The notes beneath the pieces are model-generated. The model was not told the origin of the DNA. It saw only the letters and a program-made list of their open reading frames with translations, and did no database searches. A stretch of DNA of 35,998 bases from Halodesulfovibrio sp. (GTDB lineage: Bacteria; Desulfobacterota; Desulfovibrionia; Desulfovibrionales; Desulfovibrionaceae): the NCBI GenBank assembly GCA_003252375.1, contig QKEJ01000083.1, positions 1-35,998 of the forward strand, in the 5' to 3' direction. Positions within the stretch are counted from its first letter, which is position 1. Every line of letters starts with the position of its first letter. The translations under genes and the position numbers were made by a program. Positions 8,960-17,486 of this stretch are shown here, piece by piece.

Positions 8960-10429
8960 ATGGCTACAAAGAAAGACGTTGATGAGACCAAGCATGAGGC
9001 AGCCCCGCGTTCGCGCGGCAAGTCCAAGTCTCCTCAGAGAAAGCACAAGCAGTCCCCCGCATCCAAGGGCGATAACAAGCCCAAGTCCCCCAATCGCCAG
9101 CAGAAGCGCATGCCCGAAACCGATGATTTCGAGCTGGAAGCGGCTGCCGCAGCTGCGGCTGATTGCGGCGAGGGCGGTCTCCATCTTTCCGAACTGAAGC
9201 TCAAGACGGCCGCAGAGCTCATGGAGCTGGCGGACCAGTACCAGATAGAGAACCCCAGCAACCTCCGCAAGCAGGAGCTTATCTTCGCCCTGCTGCAGCG
9301 ATGCGCCGCCCAGAACGGGGCCATCTTCGGCGATGGCGTTCTCGAAATCCTGCCCGACGGCTTCGGTTTCCTCCGCTCCCCCATGTACAGCTACATGCCG
9401 GGGCCCGATGACATCTACGTCTCTCCCTCGCAGATCCGCCGCTTCGGCCTCAGAAAGGGCGACGTGGTGTATGGCCAGATTCGTCCCCCCAAGGAAGGCG
9501 AACGCTACTTCGCCCTGCTGCGGGTCACCGAAATCGGATTTGAGCCGCCGGAAAAATCCAAGAACCTTGTCCTTTTTGACAACCTGACCCCCATCTACCC
9601 GCAGCGCCAGCTCAAGATGGAAAACGGCAAGGACAATCATTCCGGACGCGTTATCGACCTCATGGCCCCCATCGGCTGCGGCCAACGCGGCCTGATCGTG
9701 GCGCCCCCCCGCACCGGCAAAACCATGCTGCTGCAATCCCTGGCAAACTCCATCAACGCCAATAATCCTGACGTCTACCTCATCATCCTGCTCATTGACG
9801 AGCGCCCCGAGGAAGTGACGGACATGGAGCGCACGGTAAAGAACGCCGAAGTGGTCAGCTCCACTTTCGACGAACCCCCGCAGCGCCATGTGCAGGTTGC
9901 CGAAATGGTGCAGGAAAAGGCCAAACGCCTTGTGGAACGAGGCAAGGATGTCGTCATCCTGCTCGACTCCATCACCCGCCTCGGACGCGCCTACAACGCC
10001 GTGACCCCCTCTTCGGGCCGCGTGCTTTCGGGCGGTCTGGACGCCAACGCCCTGCAGCGCCCCAAGCGTTTCTTCGGCGCAGCGCGCAACCTTGAAGAAG
10101 GCGGCAGCCTTACCATCATCGCCACCGCCCTCATCGACACCGGTTCGCGCATGGACGAAGTCATCTTCGAAGAATTCAAGGGCACCGGCAACCTCGACAT
10201 CTACCTTGATCGTCACCTTGCGGAGAAACGAGTCTTCCCCGCCATCGACATCAACCGTACCGGCACCCGCAAGGAAGACCTCCTGCTCGAAGAGGAAGTC
10301 CTCAATCGTGTCTGGATCCTGCGCAAGATCCTTTCGCCCATGTCCTCCATCGACAGCATGGAGTTCCTGCTGGGCAAGATGCGCGGCACCAAGAGCAACT
10401 CCGAGTTCTTTGTCGCCATGACAAAGTAG
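8960..10429 (+). CDS. rho: Transcription termination factor Rho
   Basis: Rho is the RNA-dependent ATPase/helicase that ends transcription. The protein has 489 residues against about 420 in E. coli. The extra length is an N-terminal tail of about 70 residues, rich in Lys, Ser, Pro and Gln and then Ala, before the canonical start [14 protein letters not shown]. The RNA-binding domain has [16 protein letters not shown]. The ATPase domain has Walker A PPRTGKT with Lys254, the [10 protein letters not shown] segment, Walker [18 protein letters not shown], and the C-terminal VAMTK end. The ATG at 8960 has only a poor ribosome site. The 237 bases between the CarD-type gene and rho hold no gene I can support. 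A terminator follows. Confidence 0.97.
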   Translation: MATKKDVDETKHEAAPRSRGKSKSPQRKHKQSPASKGDNKPKSPNRQQKRMPETDDFELEAAAAAAADCGEGGLHLSELKLKTAAELMELADQYQIENPSNLRKQELIFALLQRCAAQNGAIFGDGVLEILPDGFGFLRSPMYSYMPGPDDIYVSPSQIRRFGLRKGDVVYGQIRPPKEGERYFALLRVTEIGFEPPEKSKNLVLFDNLTPIYPQRQLKMENGKDNHSGRVIDLMAPIGCGQRGLIVAPPRTGKTMLLQSLANSINANNPDVYLIILLIDERPEEVTDMERTVKNAEVVSSTFDEPPQRHVQVAEMVQEKAKRLVERGKDVVILLDSITRLGRAYNAVTPSSGRVLSGGLDANALQRPKRFFGAARNLEEGGSLTIIATALIDTGSRMDEVIFEEFKGTGNLDIYLDRHLAEKRVFPAIDINRTGTRKEDLLLEEEVLNRVWILRKILSPMSSIDSMEFLLGKMRGTKSNSEFFVAMTK

Positions 10430-10454
10430 CCATCCCTCCATCGCTTGCACGAAA

Positions 10455-10488
10455 GGCCCGTTTCCATGAGGAAACGGGCCTTTTTTTT
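10455..10488 (+). terminator. Rho-independent terminator after rho
   Basis: An eleven-base perfect stem GGCCCGTTTCC / GGAAACGGGCC with loop ATGA is followed directly by eight T residues. It separates rho from the hydrogenase operon. Confidence 0.95.
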
Positions 10489-10862
10489 GTGGAACACCAT
10501 CTGCCCGCCTTGCGCCTTCCCGCCACCTTGCACCAGACCACTACAGGCAAGAAAAACGCTGATTGCTTGTTCAAACTGCACTCTAGGCATTGATTCCGCG
10601 ATGAACAACTTGGCGAGTACGTGCGGCAATAGCAGAACCGATCACGAATATTTCATGATTGCTCACTCAAACAACTGTTTGTGCGCTCATAATGACATTG
10701 CCGTAACAATCACATTTTTCTATGGAAATTCTCCTAAAAGATTTGCAATCCATTGACACGACGCGAAAACGGATTGTAACTATCAATGTGGTTTTCATAA
10801 AGCTATAGGGTGTTATATAGCATGGGGTTTTTCAAAACGCCAAAAAGTTTAAGGAGGCAGGG
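10489..10862 (+). promoter_or_regulatory. Non-coding upstream region of the hys operon
   Basis: This 374-base stretch is clearly richer in A and T than its surroundings, mostly from about 10560 onward, and has no coding frame I can support. It contains a promoter candidate at 10753-10780 and ends with the AAGGAGG ribosome site of hysB at 10851-10857. Its length leaves room for regulator binding, which fits the known control of [NiFeSe] hydrogenase by selenium and nickel in D. vulgaris. I could not identify an operator with confidence. Confidence 0.55.
10753..10780 (+). promoter_or_regulatory. Probable sigma-70 promoter of hysBA
   Basis: A perfect TTGACA at 10753-10758 is followed after 16 bases by TGTAAC at 10775-10780, which matches TATAAT at four of six positions. 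It lies about 83 bases upstream of the hysB ATG in an AT-rich stretch. Confidence 0.5.
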
Positions 10863-11819
10863 ATGAGTCTCAGCAGGCGTGATTTTGTAAAATTGTGCAC
10901 AGGCACGGTGGCTGGCATGGGTATTTCCCAGATGTTCCACCCCGGTGTCTGTGAAGCCATTTCCGGTAGTCTCAACGGCAGCCGTCCTCCGGTGCTGTGG
11001 GTACAGGGTTCTGGCTGCACCGGCTGTTCGGTATCGTTGCTGAACGCCGTCAACCCGCACATCAAGCAGGTTCTGCTCGATGTTATCAGTCTCGAGTTCC
11101 ACCCGACCGTCATGGCCTGGGAAGGCGAACCCGCCATGGAACACATGTTCAAGATTGCCGAGGAATACAAGGGCGGCTTCTTCCTTGCTGTGGAAGGTGC
11201 CGTGCCCGTTGCGGCAGATGGCAAGTATTGCGTCATCGGTGAAGCCCATCACAAGGAAATCACCATGGTTGACGCAATGAAGGAACTGGCCCCCAAGGCC
11301 GCCGCTGTTCTGGCTCTGGGTACCTGTGCCGCATATGGCGGCATCCCCGCAGCAGAAGGCAGCGAAACCGGCGCCATGTCCGTCAAGTCGTTCTTCGAAC
11401 AGGAAGGCATTGCCACTCCGGTGGTAAACATCCCCGGCTGCCCGCCCCATCCCGACTGGATCGTGGGTACCGTGGTTGTCGCTCTCGAAGCCATTAAGAC
11501 GCACGGCCTTGAAGCCGGGCTTGGTGAAGTCGTCAAGCTGCTTGACGATCAGGGCCGCCCCACACCCTTCTTTGGTGAAAACATTCACGACAACTGTCCT
11601 TACCTGCCCTTCTTCGAAGAGGACAAGATGAGTGAAACGCTCACCGATAAGGAAGGCTGCCGCATGAACCTGGGCTGCAAGGGCCCCAATGCCATGGCAG
11701 ACTGTTTCAAGCGCAAGTGGAACAACGGCATCAACTGGTGCGTGCAGAACTCTGTATGTATCGGCTGCGTGGAACCCGACTTCCCCGACGGACAGTCCCC
11801 GTTCTACGAGCCCATGTAA
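10863..11819 (+). CDS. hysB: Periplasmic [NiFeSe] hydrogenase, small subunit
   Basis: This subunit carries the three iron-sulfur clusters that pass electrons from the Ni-Fe-Se site to cytochrome c3. The 318-residue precursor begins with a Tat signal (SRRDFVK at residues 4-10, then a hydrophobic stretch to about 30), so the folded dimer is exported by Tat. The proximal-cluster motif is GSGCTGCSVSLL. The C-terminal part has Cys281, Cys293, Cys299 and Cys302 (CFKRKWNNGINWCVQNSVC, then IGC). The cysteine in NWCVQ replaces the proline of standard [NiFe] enzymes and predicts a [4Fe-4S] medial cluster. The sequence closely resembles D. vulgaris HysB as I remember it. The ribosome site is AAGGAGG, and hysA follows after 40 bases. 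Confidence 0.96.
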   Translation: MSLSRRDFVKLCTGTVAGMGISQMFHPGVCEAISGSLNGSRPPVLWVQGSGCTGCSVSLLNAVNPHIKQVLLDVISLEFHPTVMAWEGEPAMEHMFKIAEEYKGGFFLAVEGAVPVAADGKYCVIGEAHHKEITMVDAMKELAPKAAAVLALGTCAAYGGIPAAEGSETGAMSVKSFFEQEGIATPVVNIPGCPPHPDWIVGTVVVALEAIKTHGLEAGLGEVVKLLDDQGRPTPFFGENIHDNCPYLPFFEEDKMSETLTDKEGCRMNLGCKGPNAMADCFKRKWNNGINWCVQNSVCIGCVEPDFPDGQSPFYEPM

Positions 11820-11859
11820 GCTGGCCTTGACGCCTTTCATTGTTTGAAGGAGGAACAAT

Positions 11860-13404
11860 ATGTCTTCTTGTTCACGCACAGGTGCTGCCGGTCACGGCAA
11901 GTCCGCAACCATCGCCATTGATCCGGTGACCCGCATTGAAGGTCACCTCAAGGCCGAGGTTGTCGTCGAAGACGGCAAGGTTGTGGACGCCCACCTTACG
12001 GGTGGCATGTACCGCGGTTTTGAAACGATTCTCCGTGGTCGCGATCCCCGCGACTCTTCCCAGATAGTACAGCGCATTTGCGGCGTCTGCCCCACGGCAC
12101 ACGCAACCGCTTCGGTTATGGCTCAGGATTCCGCCATGGGCACCAAGGTGACCACTAACGGCCGCATCACCCGTAACCTGATCCTCGGCGCCAACTACCT
12201 GCAGTCCCATATCCTGCACTTCTACCATCTGGCCGCCCAGGACTTTGTCCAGGGGCCGGACAGCGCACCTTTCGTGCCCCGCTACAAGCACTCCGACCTG
12301 CTCACCGACCGCAACAAGGGCCTTGCCGCTGTCAACGCCGCGGCTGTGGACCAGTACGTCGAAGCGCTGGACGTACGTCAGATCTGCCATGAAATGGTTG
12401 CCATCTTCGGCGGCAAGATGCCTCATGCTCAGGGGCTCGTTGCCGGTGGCGCCTCCGAAATCCCCACCAAGGACCGCATACTCGAATATGCTGCACGGTT
12501 CGACAAGGTGAAGGAATTCGTCATCAACAAGTACCTGCCCGTCGTCTACACCGTCGGCTCTCAGTACAAGGATCTCTTCGCTGTCGGCCAGGGCCACCGC
12601 GCCTGTATCGCCTACGGCGTGTTCCCCCTGAACGACGACATGACCGAGTTCATGCTGAACCCCGGCGTGTACTACGGCGGCAAGGATCACAAGCTTGATC
12701 CTGCCAAGATTCACGAAGACGTGAAGTACTCCTGGTTCGACGACAGCACCTCCGGGCTGCACTACTCCAAGGGGCAGACCAAGCCTGCTCCCACCAAGGA
12801 AGGCGCTTACTCCTTCGTCAAGGCACCCCGTTATGACGGCGTGGCCTGCGAAGTGGGTCCCCTGGCCCGTATGTGGGTGGAAAACCCGACCCTGTCCCCC
12901 GTGGGCCAGAAGATGCTCAAGGAGCACTTCGGCCTCAACGCCAAGAAGTTCCGCGACCTGGGCGAAGACGCCGCGTTCTCCCTCATGGGCCGCCATGTGG
13001 CCCGTGCCGAGGAAACCTGGTACCTGCTCGGCTTCGTCGAACAGTGGCTGAAGGACGTGAAGCCCGGTGAAGAAACCTACGTGAAGCCCGAGATTCCGGT
13101 TTCCGGCATAGGCACCGGCTTTACCGAAGCCCCCCGTGGTTCCCTGCTGCACTTCCTCAAGATCGAGGACAGCAAGATCGACAACTACCAGATCGTCTCC
13201 GCAACACTGTGGAACTGCAACCCCCGGGATGACAAGGGCCAGCGCGGCCCCGTGGAAGAAGCCCTTATCGGCATTCCCGTTCCGGACATTGAAAACCCCG
13301 TCAACGTGGCGCGGCTCATCCGCGCCTTTGACCCGTGACTGGGCTGTGCCGTGCACGTGATGCACGCAGAGTCCGGCAAGGTTTCCGTTATCGAGTGCAA
13401 GTAA
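11860..13404 (+). CDS. hysA: Periplasmic [NiFeSe] hydrogenase, large subunit (selenoprotein; UGA 13336-13338 = Sec493)
   Basis: This catalytic subunit holds the Ni-Fe site. Residues RICGVC (Cys74, Cys77) give two ligands near the N-terminus. The C-terminal ligand motif is DP-U-LGC-AVH: the codon at 13336-13338 is TGA and aligns with the nickel ligand that is Cys in [NiFe] enzymes. The same frame continues with LGCAVHVMHAESGKVSVIEC and a final Lys, to TAA at 13402-13404, giving 514 residues. If TGA were a stop, the protein would lack both C-terminal metal ligands. Sec493 and Cys496 are the ligands. HysD should cleave after His499, removing 15 residues. A SECIS-like hairpin follows the TGA. There is no signal peptide, and export is with HysB. 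Cys4 near the start may be lipidated. Confidence 0.96.
13336..13374 (+). promoter_or_regulatory. UGA selenocysteine codon with bacterial SECIS-like hairpin
   Basis: Eleven bases after the TGA, CGTGCA (13350-13355) pairs with TGCACG (13361-13366) around the loop CGTGA. The stem extends downward as GGGCTGTG (13341-13348) against CAGAGTCC (13367-13374), with one G-G mismatch, one G-T pair and a bulged C. Bacterial SECIS elements lie in the reading frame just downstream of UGA at this spacing and recruit SelB-Sec-tRNA. The element also encodes residues after Sec. Confidence 0.8.
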
Positions 13405-13428
13405 CTCGTCGGAGTCATGCCATATTGG

Positions 13429-13455
13429 GAGGGCCGGTCATCCGGCCCTCTTTTT
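13429..13455 (+). terminator. Terminator or attenuator between hysA and hysD
   Basis: A nine-base perfect stem GAGGGCCGG / CCGGCCCTC with loop TCAT is followed by five T residues. hysD lies 150 bases further on without an obvious strong promoter, so partial readthrough is likely. A second hairpin without a T-run (CCGGAGGG / CCCTCCGG) lies at 13499-13519. Confidence 0.8.
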
Positions 13456-13605
13456 ACTGGAACCACCTGCATACAATGCGGTGCGTGCCTTCTGCCAGCC
13501 GGAGGGCCTGCCCCTCCGGTCAGGCAGGTGGCACTTGCGTCCCTTTCCGCCAGCGGATAGCATCTGCCTCGTTCATCAACCCTCCCCAGCACAACAGGAT
13601 TGATC

Positions 13606-14085
13606 ATGGCTAAACTTTTGGTTCTCGGCATTGGCAACAGCCTGCTTACCGATGACGGCGTAGGCGTCTTCGCCGCGGAAGCCCTGCAGAAGGAATCGTG
13701 GCCCGAGGAGGTGACCATCATCGAAGGCGGCACCTTCACACAGGACATTTTCTACCTCTTCGAAGGATACGACCGCCTCCTTGTTCTCGATGTCATACAT
13801 GCCGGTCACAAGCCAGGAACACTGTATCAGCTGACCGAGGACGATCTTATTTCCAATGAAAAGCAACGCATGTCCATCCACGACATAGACATGGTCGATT
13901 CTCTCAAGATGTGCGAGCTTAAATGTGGCAGCAGACCACGTATGGAAATCCTTGGTATGGAACCACAGGATATCACGTCATGGAACATAGGGCTTTCCGA
14001 ACCGTGCCAGACAGTCTTTGAGGACTTTCTCTCTCTTGCACGCAAGACAATTCAACGCATTGTCGGTGAAATGCAGGCAACGTAA
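13606..14085 (+). CDS. hysD: Hydrogenase maturation endopeptidase for HysA
   Basis: This HyaD/HupD/HybD-type protease checks nickel insertion and removes the C-terminal tail of the large subunit in the cytoplasm before Tat export. The protein has 159 residues. Family signatures are LVLGIGNSLLTDDGVGVFAAE at the N-terminus with the metal-ligand Asp region, EGGTFTQDIFYLFEGYDRLLVLDVI with a second conserved acidic residue, and GMEPQDITSWNIGLSEP near the end. The start is the ATG at 13606 with AGGA six bases upstream. The TTG at 13600 is too close to that site. Position right after hysA indicates HysA as the substrate. It is distinct from the second protease gene at 17487. Confidence 0.9.
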   Translation: MAKLLVLGIGNSLLTDDGVGVFAAEALQKESWPEEVTIIEGGTFTQDIFYLFEGYDRLLVLDVIHAGHKPGTLYQLTEDDLISNEKQRMSIHDIDMVDSLKMCELKCGSRPRMEILGMEPQDITSWNIGLSEPCQTVFEDFLSLARKTIQRIVGEMQAT

Positions 14086-14098
14086 GGCATGCAGCATG

Positions 14099-14122
14099 GC
14101 CCTGACACCTGTCAGGGCTTTT
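14099..14122 (+). terminator. Rho-independent terminator after hysD
   Basis: A perfect stem GCCCTGAC / GTCAGGGC with loop ACCT is followed by TTTT. It ends the hys operon. Confidence 0.85.
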
Positions 14123-14710
14123 CCGCATACGGCTCTCCCCTCCACTGAGATTCACGCACATTTTTTTTCGGGAATCATATCTTCCACGTCCGGATATTGT
14201 GCAACCACACAGGTTTATCCACCACCCCTTCACGGCACACTGAGCACTCACGTCTCTTGCAGCCGCACATTCCCTCCCCCCTTTCCGCCTTCCGTTCCTG
14301 CCCATACAATACTCCCCAGCCCCCCGCATGACTGTTGCAGGACAGAGCGAATTGTCCACCTGCACGGAATACAACAGCCGCTCTTCCCTGTTTGCTCATT
14401 CAAATTTCCATCAAACAATTTTGAAAAACACCACCCTTCAATCACATACATCAATATGGTAAAGGAAAGTGCATTGAAGAAATGTATCTGCAAAGACATT
14501 TATCCTCCTTACCCTCTTTATCTTTTTGCTCTTTTGGTTGTATAGTCGCCGTGATTCTCGTTCAAGGGTGCTGCTTGTAACGGAAATCACGCAATACCTA
14601 TCCTGGCAGAAGGTAACGCACCCGCCCGGTCGCACTGGTTGCCCGGGCCAACTTCCGGAGTACGGGATGCTCCGGGATATGCAGACCCTGTTTTATTCAA
14701 GGAGGTTCCT
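14123..14710 (+). promoter_or_regulatory. Long non-coding region upstream of hynBA
   Basis: These 588 bases separate the two hydrogenase operons. Composition differs sharply from neighbouring genes, with C-rich and A/T-rich stretches and several short homopolymer runs. The frames present have poor codon use and no motif, so I see no gene. It should hold the hyn promoter and any metal-responsive control. A -10-like TATAGT lies at 14541-14546 without a good -35 box. The hynB ribosome site AAGGAGG lies at 14699-14705. Confidence 0.5.
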
Positions 14711-15664
14711 ATGAAGTTTTCTGTGGGTCTCGGCAAAGATGGCGCGGAAGAGCGTCTGGAACGGAACGGCGTATCACGCCGTGACTTCCTGAAGTTCTGC
14801 TCTACCCTTGCCGTTGCCATGGGTATGGGGCCGGCATTTGGCAGCGAGATTGCCAGAGCCATGACCGCTCCCGGTCGCCCTTCCGTGGTCTATCTGCACA
14901 ATGCCGAGTGCACCGGCTGCTCCGAATCCGTTCTGCGGGCATTCCAGCCCTTCATTGATGAGCTGATTCTGGACACCATTTCTCTGGATTACCATGAAAC
15001 CATCATGGCTGCTGCCGGTGAAGCTGCGGAAGAAGCGCTGCACCATGCCGTCAACAGCCCGCACGGATTCATCGCCGTGACCGAAGGCGCGCTGCCCACC
15101 AAGGACAACGGCATTTACGGCAAGGTTGCCGGCCGCACCATGCTGGAAATCAACAGCGAAATCCTTCCCAAGGCCCAGGCCGTCATCAACTACGGCACCT
15201 GCGCCACCTTCGGTGGTGTGCAGGCCGCTGCACCGAACCCGACGGACGCCAAGGGCGTGAACGAAGCCCTCAAGCACCTCGGTGTCAATGGTATCAACAT
15301 TTCCGGTTGCCCCCCGAACCCGTACAACCTTGTTGGCACCATCGTATACTACCTGACCAAGCACGCCCTGCCGGAGCTTGATTCCCTGAATCGTCCCACC
15401 ATGTTCTTCGGGCAGTCCGTTCACGAACAGTGCCCGCGCCTCCCGCACTTCGAAGCCGGCGAGTTCGCTCCCTCCTTCGGATCCGAAGAGGCCCGGAAGG
15501 GCTGGTGTCTCTATGAACTGGGCTGCAAGGGTCCTGATACCTACAACAACTGTCCCAAGATCAAGTTCAACCAGACCAACTGGCCCGTTGAAGCCGGCCA
15601 TCCCTGCATCGGTTGCTCAGAGCCCGATTTCTGGGATGCCATGAGCCCCTTCTACGAAAGCTAG
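14711..15664 (+). CDS. hynB: Periplasmic [NiFe] hydrogenase, small subunit
   Basis: This subunit carries the electron-transfer iron-sulfur clusters of the second hydrogenase. The 317-residue precursor has a Tat signal (SRRDFLKF at about residues 22-29, followed by a hydrophobic segment) and the proximal-cluster motif [13 protein letters not shown]. The C-terminal part has [19 protein letters not shown] with Cys281 and Pro292, then IGC with Cys302. The proline at the position used by Cys in HysB is the hallmark of a [3Fe-4S] medial cluster. The ATG at 14711 has AAGGAGG five bases upstream. An upstream in-frame ATG at 14639 would add unrelated residues. hynA follows after 45 bases. The subunit is called HynB in D. 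vulgaris and HynA in some other species. Confidence 0.96.
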   Translation: MKFSVGLGKDGAEERLERNGVSRRDFLKFCSTLAVAMGMGPAFGSEIARAMTAPGRPSVVYLHNAECTGCSESVLRAFQPFIDELILDTISLDYHETIMAAAGEAAEEALHHAVNSPHGFIAVTEGALPTKDNGIYGKVAGRTMLEINSEILPKAQAVINYGTCATFGGVQAAAPNPTDAKGVNEALKHLGVNGINISGCPPNPYNLVGTIVYYLTKHALPELDSLNRPTMFFGQSVHEQCPRLPHFEAGEFAPSFGSEEARKGWCLYELGCKGPDTYNNCPKIKFNQTNWPVEAGHPCIGCSEPDFWDAMSPFYES

Positions 15665-15709
15665 TCTGTTGCCATTGATCTTGAACGAACATCCCAAGGA
15701 GGATGACAT

Positions 15710-17413
15710 ATGAGCGGTTGTAGAGCGCAGAAGGCCCCTGCCGGTATTCCGGTTACTCCTCAGAGCACGTACTCCGGTAAGGTGGTCGTTGACCCCATTA
15801 CCCGTATTGAGGGGCATCTTCGTATCGAAGTTGAAGTTGATAACGGCAAGATCTCCAATGTATGGAGCTCTTCCCAGCTGTTCCGCGGCCTGGAACTCAT
15901 TCTGAAAGGCCGCGATCCCCGCGATGCACAGCACTTCACCCAGCGTTCCTGCGGTGTGTGTACCTATGTGCACGCTCTTGCATCCACCCGCTGCGTGGAT
16001 AACGCCATCGGCGTGCGCATTCCCAAGAATGCCACGCTGATCCGTAACATTGTCCTCGGCGCGCAGTACATGCACGACCATCTCGTGCACTTCTATCACC
16101 TGCACGCCCTTGACTGGGTAGACGTAACCAACGCCCTGAAGGCCGATCCGGTGAAGGCTGCCAAGATCGCCAACACCATCTCCGGCCGTCCCACCAAGGC
16201 TGAAGACCTGAAGGCCGTTCAGGCCAAGCTGAAGACGTTTGTGGACAGCGGCCAGCTGGGCCCGTTCACCAACGCCTACTTCCTCGGCGGCCATCCTTCC
16301 TACTATCTGGAACCCGAAGTGGACCTCATCGCCACCGCCCACTACCTGGAAGCCCTGCGCCTCCAGGTCAAGGCTGCCCGCATGATGGCCACCTTCGGCG
16401 GCAAGAACCCCCACACCCAGTTCACGGTTGCCGGCGGCGTTACCTGCTATGACGCGCTTACTCCCAAGCGCATCAAGGAATTCCGCGACCTGTGGAAGGA
16501 AACCAACGACTTCATCAATCAGGTGTACATCCCCGATCTGTTGGCTGTTGCCGCCAACTACAAGGATTGGAGCCTGTACGGCGGCACCTCGAACTTCATC
16601 ACCTTCGGCGAATTCCCGAAGGACGAGTACGATCTGAACAGCCGCTTCCTGAACCCCGGCGTCATCATGAACCGCGACCTCGGCAAGATGACTGCCTTCA
16701 ACCCGGACAAGATTCAGGAACACGTCAAGTACAGCTGGTACGAAGGCGACAAGTCCCACCATCCGTACGAAGGCGTCACCGAACCCCGCTACACCGACAT
16801 GCACGGCGAAGACCGCTACTCCTGGATGAAGGCTCCCCGGTACATGGACGAAGCCATGGAAACCGGTCCCCTCGCCCAGGTTCTGGCAGCCTACGCCGCC
16901 AACCACCCGAAGATCACCCCGCTGGTCAACATGGTGCTCGGCAAGCTGGGTGTTGGCGCTGAAGCCCTGTTCTCCACCCTCGGCCGTACGGCTGCCCGCG
17001 GTATTGAAACCGTGGTCATCGCCGAAGAAACCGGTCGCATGCTGGACGAACTGGAAGCCAACGTGGCTGCCGGCGACAACAAGATCTACGAAGAAATCGA
17101 AATGCCCCGCGATGCGGAAGGCGTCGGCTTCGTCACCGCTCCCCGTGGCGCACTGTCCCACTGGATCAAGATTCGCGATCACAAGATCGAGAACTTCCAG
17201 CTGGTCGTGCCCTCCACCTGGAGCCTCGGACCGCGCTGCGGCAACGACAAGATCTCCCCTGTGGAAGAAGCACTTGTCGGCACGCCCGTGGCCGATCCCA
17301 AGCGCCCCGTGGAAATCCTTCGTACGGTCCACTCCTTCGACCCCTGCATCGCCTGCGGCGTGCACGTGATCGACAGCCAGACCAACGAAGTCCACAAGTT
17401 CAAGATCCTGTAG
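15710..17413 (+). CDS. hynA: Periplasmic [NiFe] hydrogenase, large subunit
   Basis: This catalytic subunit of the standard [NiFe] uptake hydrogenase has 567 residues. The N-terminal metal motif is RSCGVC (Cys81, Cys84) and the C-terminal one is DPCIACGVH (Cys546, Cys549). Here the first C-terminal ligand is Cys, in contrast to Sec in HysA. Cleavage after His552 would remove the 15-residue tail VIDSQTNEVHKFKIL and is expected to be done by the protease at 17487. There is no signal peptide, so export depends on the Tat signal of HynB. Cys4 (MSGC) is at the same place as in HysA. The ribosome site is AAGGAGG, and a terminator follows the stop codon. Confidence 0.97.
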   Translation: MSGCRAQKAPAGIPVTPQSTYSGKVVVDPITRIEGHLRIEVEVDNGKISNVWSSSQLFRGLELILKGRDPRDAQHFTQRSCGVCTYVHALASTRCVDNAIGVRIPKNATLIRNIVLGAQYMHDHLVHFYHLHALDWVDVTNALKADPVKAAKIANTISGRPTKAEDLKAVQAKLKTFVDSGQLGPFTNAYFLGGHPSYYLEPEVDLIATAHYLEALRLQVKAARMMATFGGKNPHTQFTVAGGVTCYDALTPKRIKEFRDLWKETNDFINQVYIPDLLAVAANYKDWSLYGGTSNFITFGEFPKDEYDLNSRFLNPGVIMNRDLGKMTAFNPDKIQEHVKYSWYEGDKSHHPYEGVTEPRYTDMHGEDRYSWMKAPRYMDEAMETGPLAQVLAAYAANHPKITPLVNMVLGKLGVGAEALFSTLGRTAARGIETVVIAEETGRMLDELEANVAAGDNKIYEEIEMPRDAEGVGFVTAPRGALSHWIKIRDHKIENFQLVVPSTWSLGPRCGNDKISPVEEALVGTPVADPKRPVEILRTVHSFDPCIACGVHVIDSQTNEVHKFKIL

Positions 17414-17439
17414 TTTCTGCAGGAAAATGCAAAAAACTG

Positions 17440-17471
17440 GGGAACCCGGCCTTGCGCCGGGTTCCCTTTTT
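17440..17471 (+). terminator. Terminator or attenuator between hynA and hynC
   Basis: An eleven-base perfect stem GGGAACCCGGC / GCCGGGTTCCC with loop CTTGC is followed by five T residues. The protease gene starts 16 bases later, so some readthrough would be needed to express hynC and hypC. This mirrors the hysA-hysD junction. Confidence 0.88.
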
Positions 17472-17486
17472 CAGATAAGGTACCGC

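Noticed and set aside
13336-13338. TGA in hysA as a genuine stop or a nonsense mutation making a pseudogene
   Set aside because: The frame after it encodes the exact conserved C-terminus of [NiFeSe] large subunits, including the second metal cysteine and the protease-site histidine, and a SECIS-like hairpin follows.
13499-13519. Second terminator before hysD
   Set aside because: The eight-base hairpin has no following T-run, so I mention it only as a structure.
14018-14545. Possible 175-codon plus-strand gene starting inside hysD
   Set aside because: It overlaps the hysD end and the terminator, has poor codon use and low-complexity Pro/Ser/His content, and no ribosome site.
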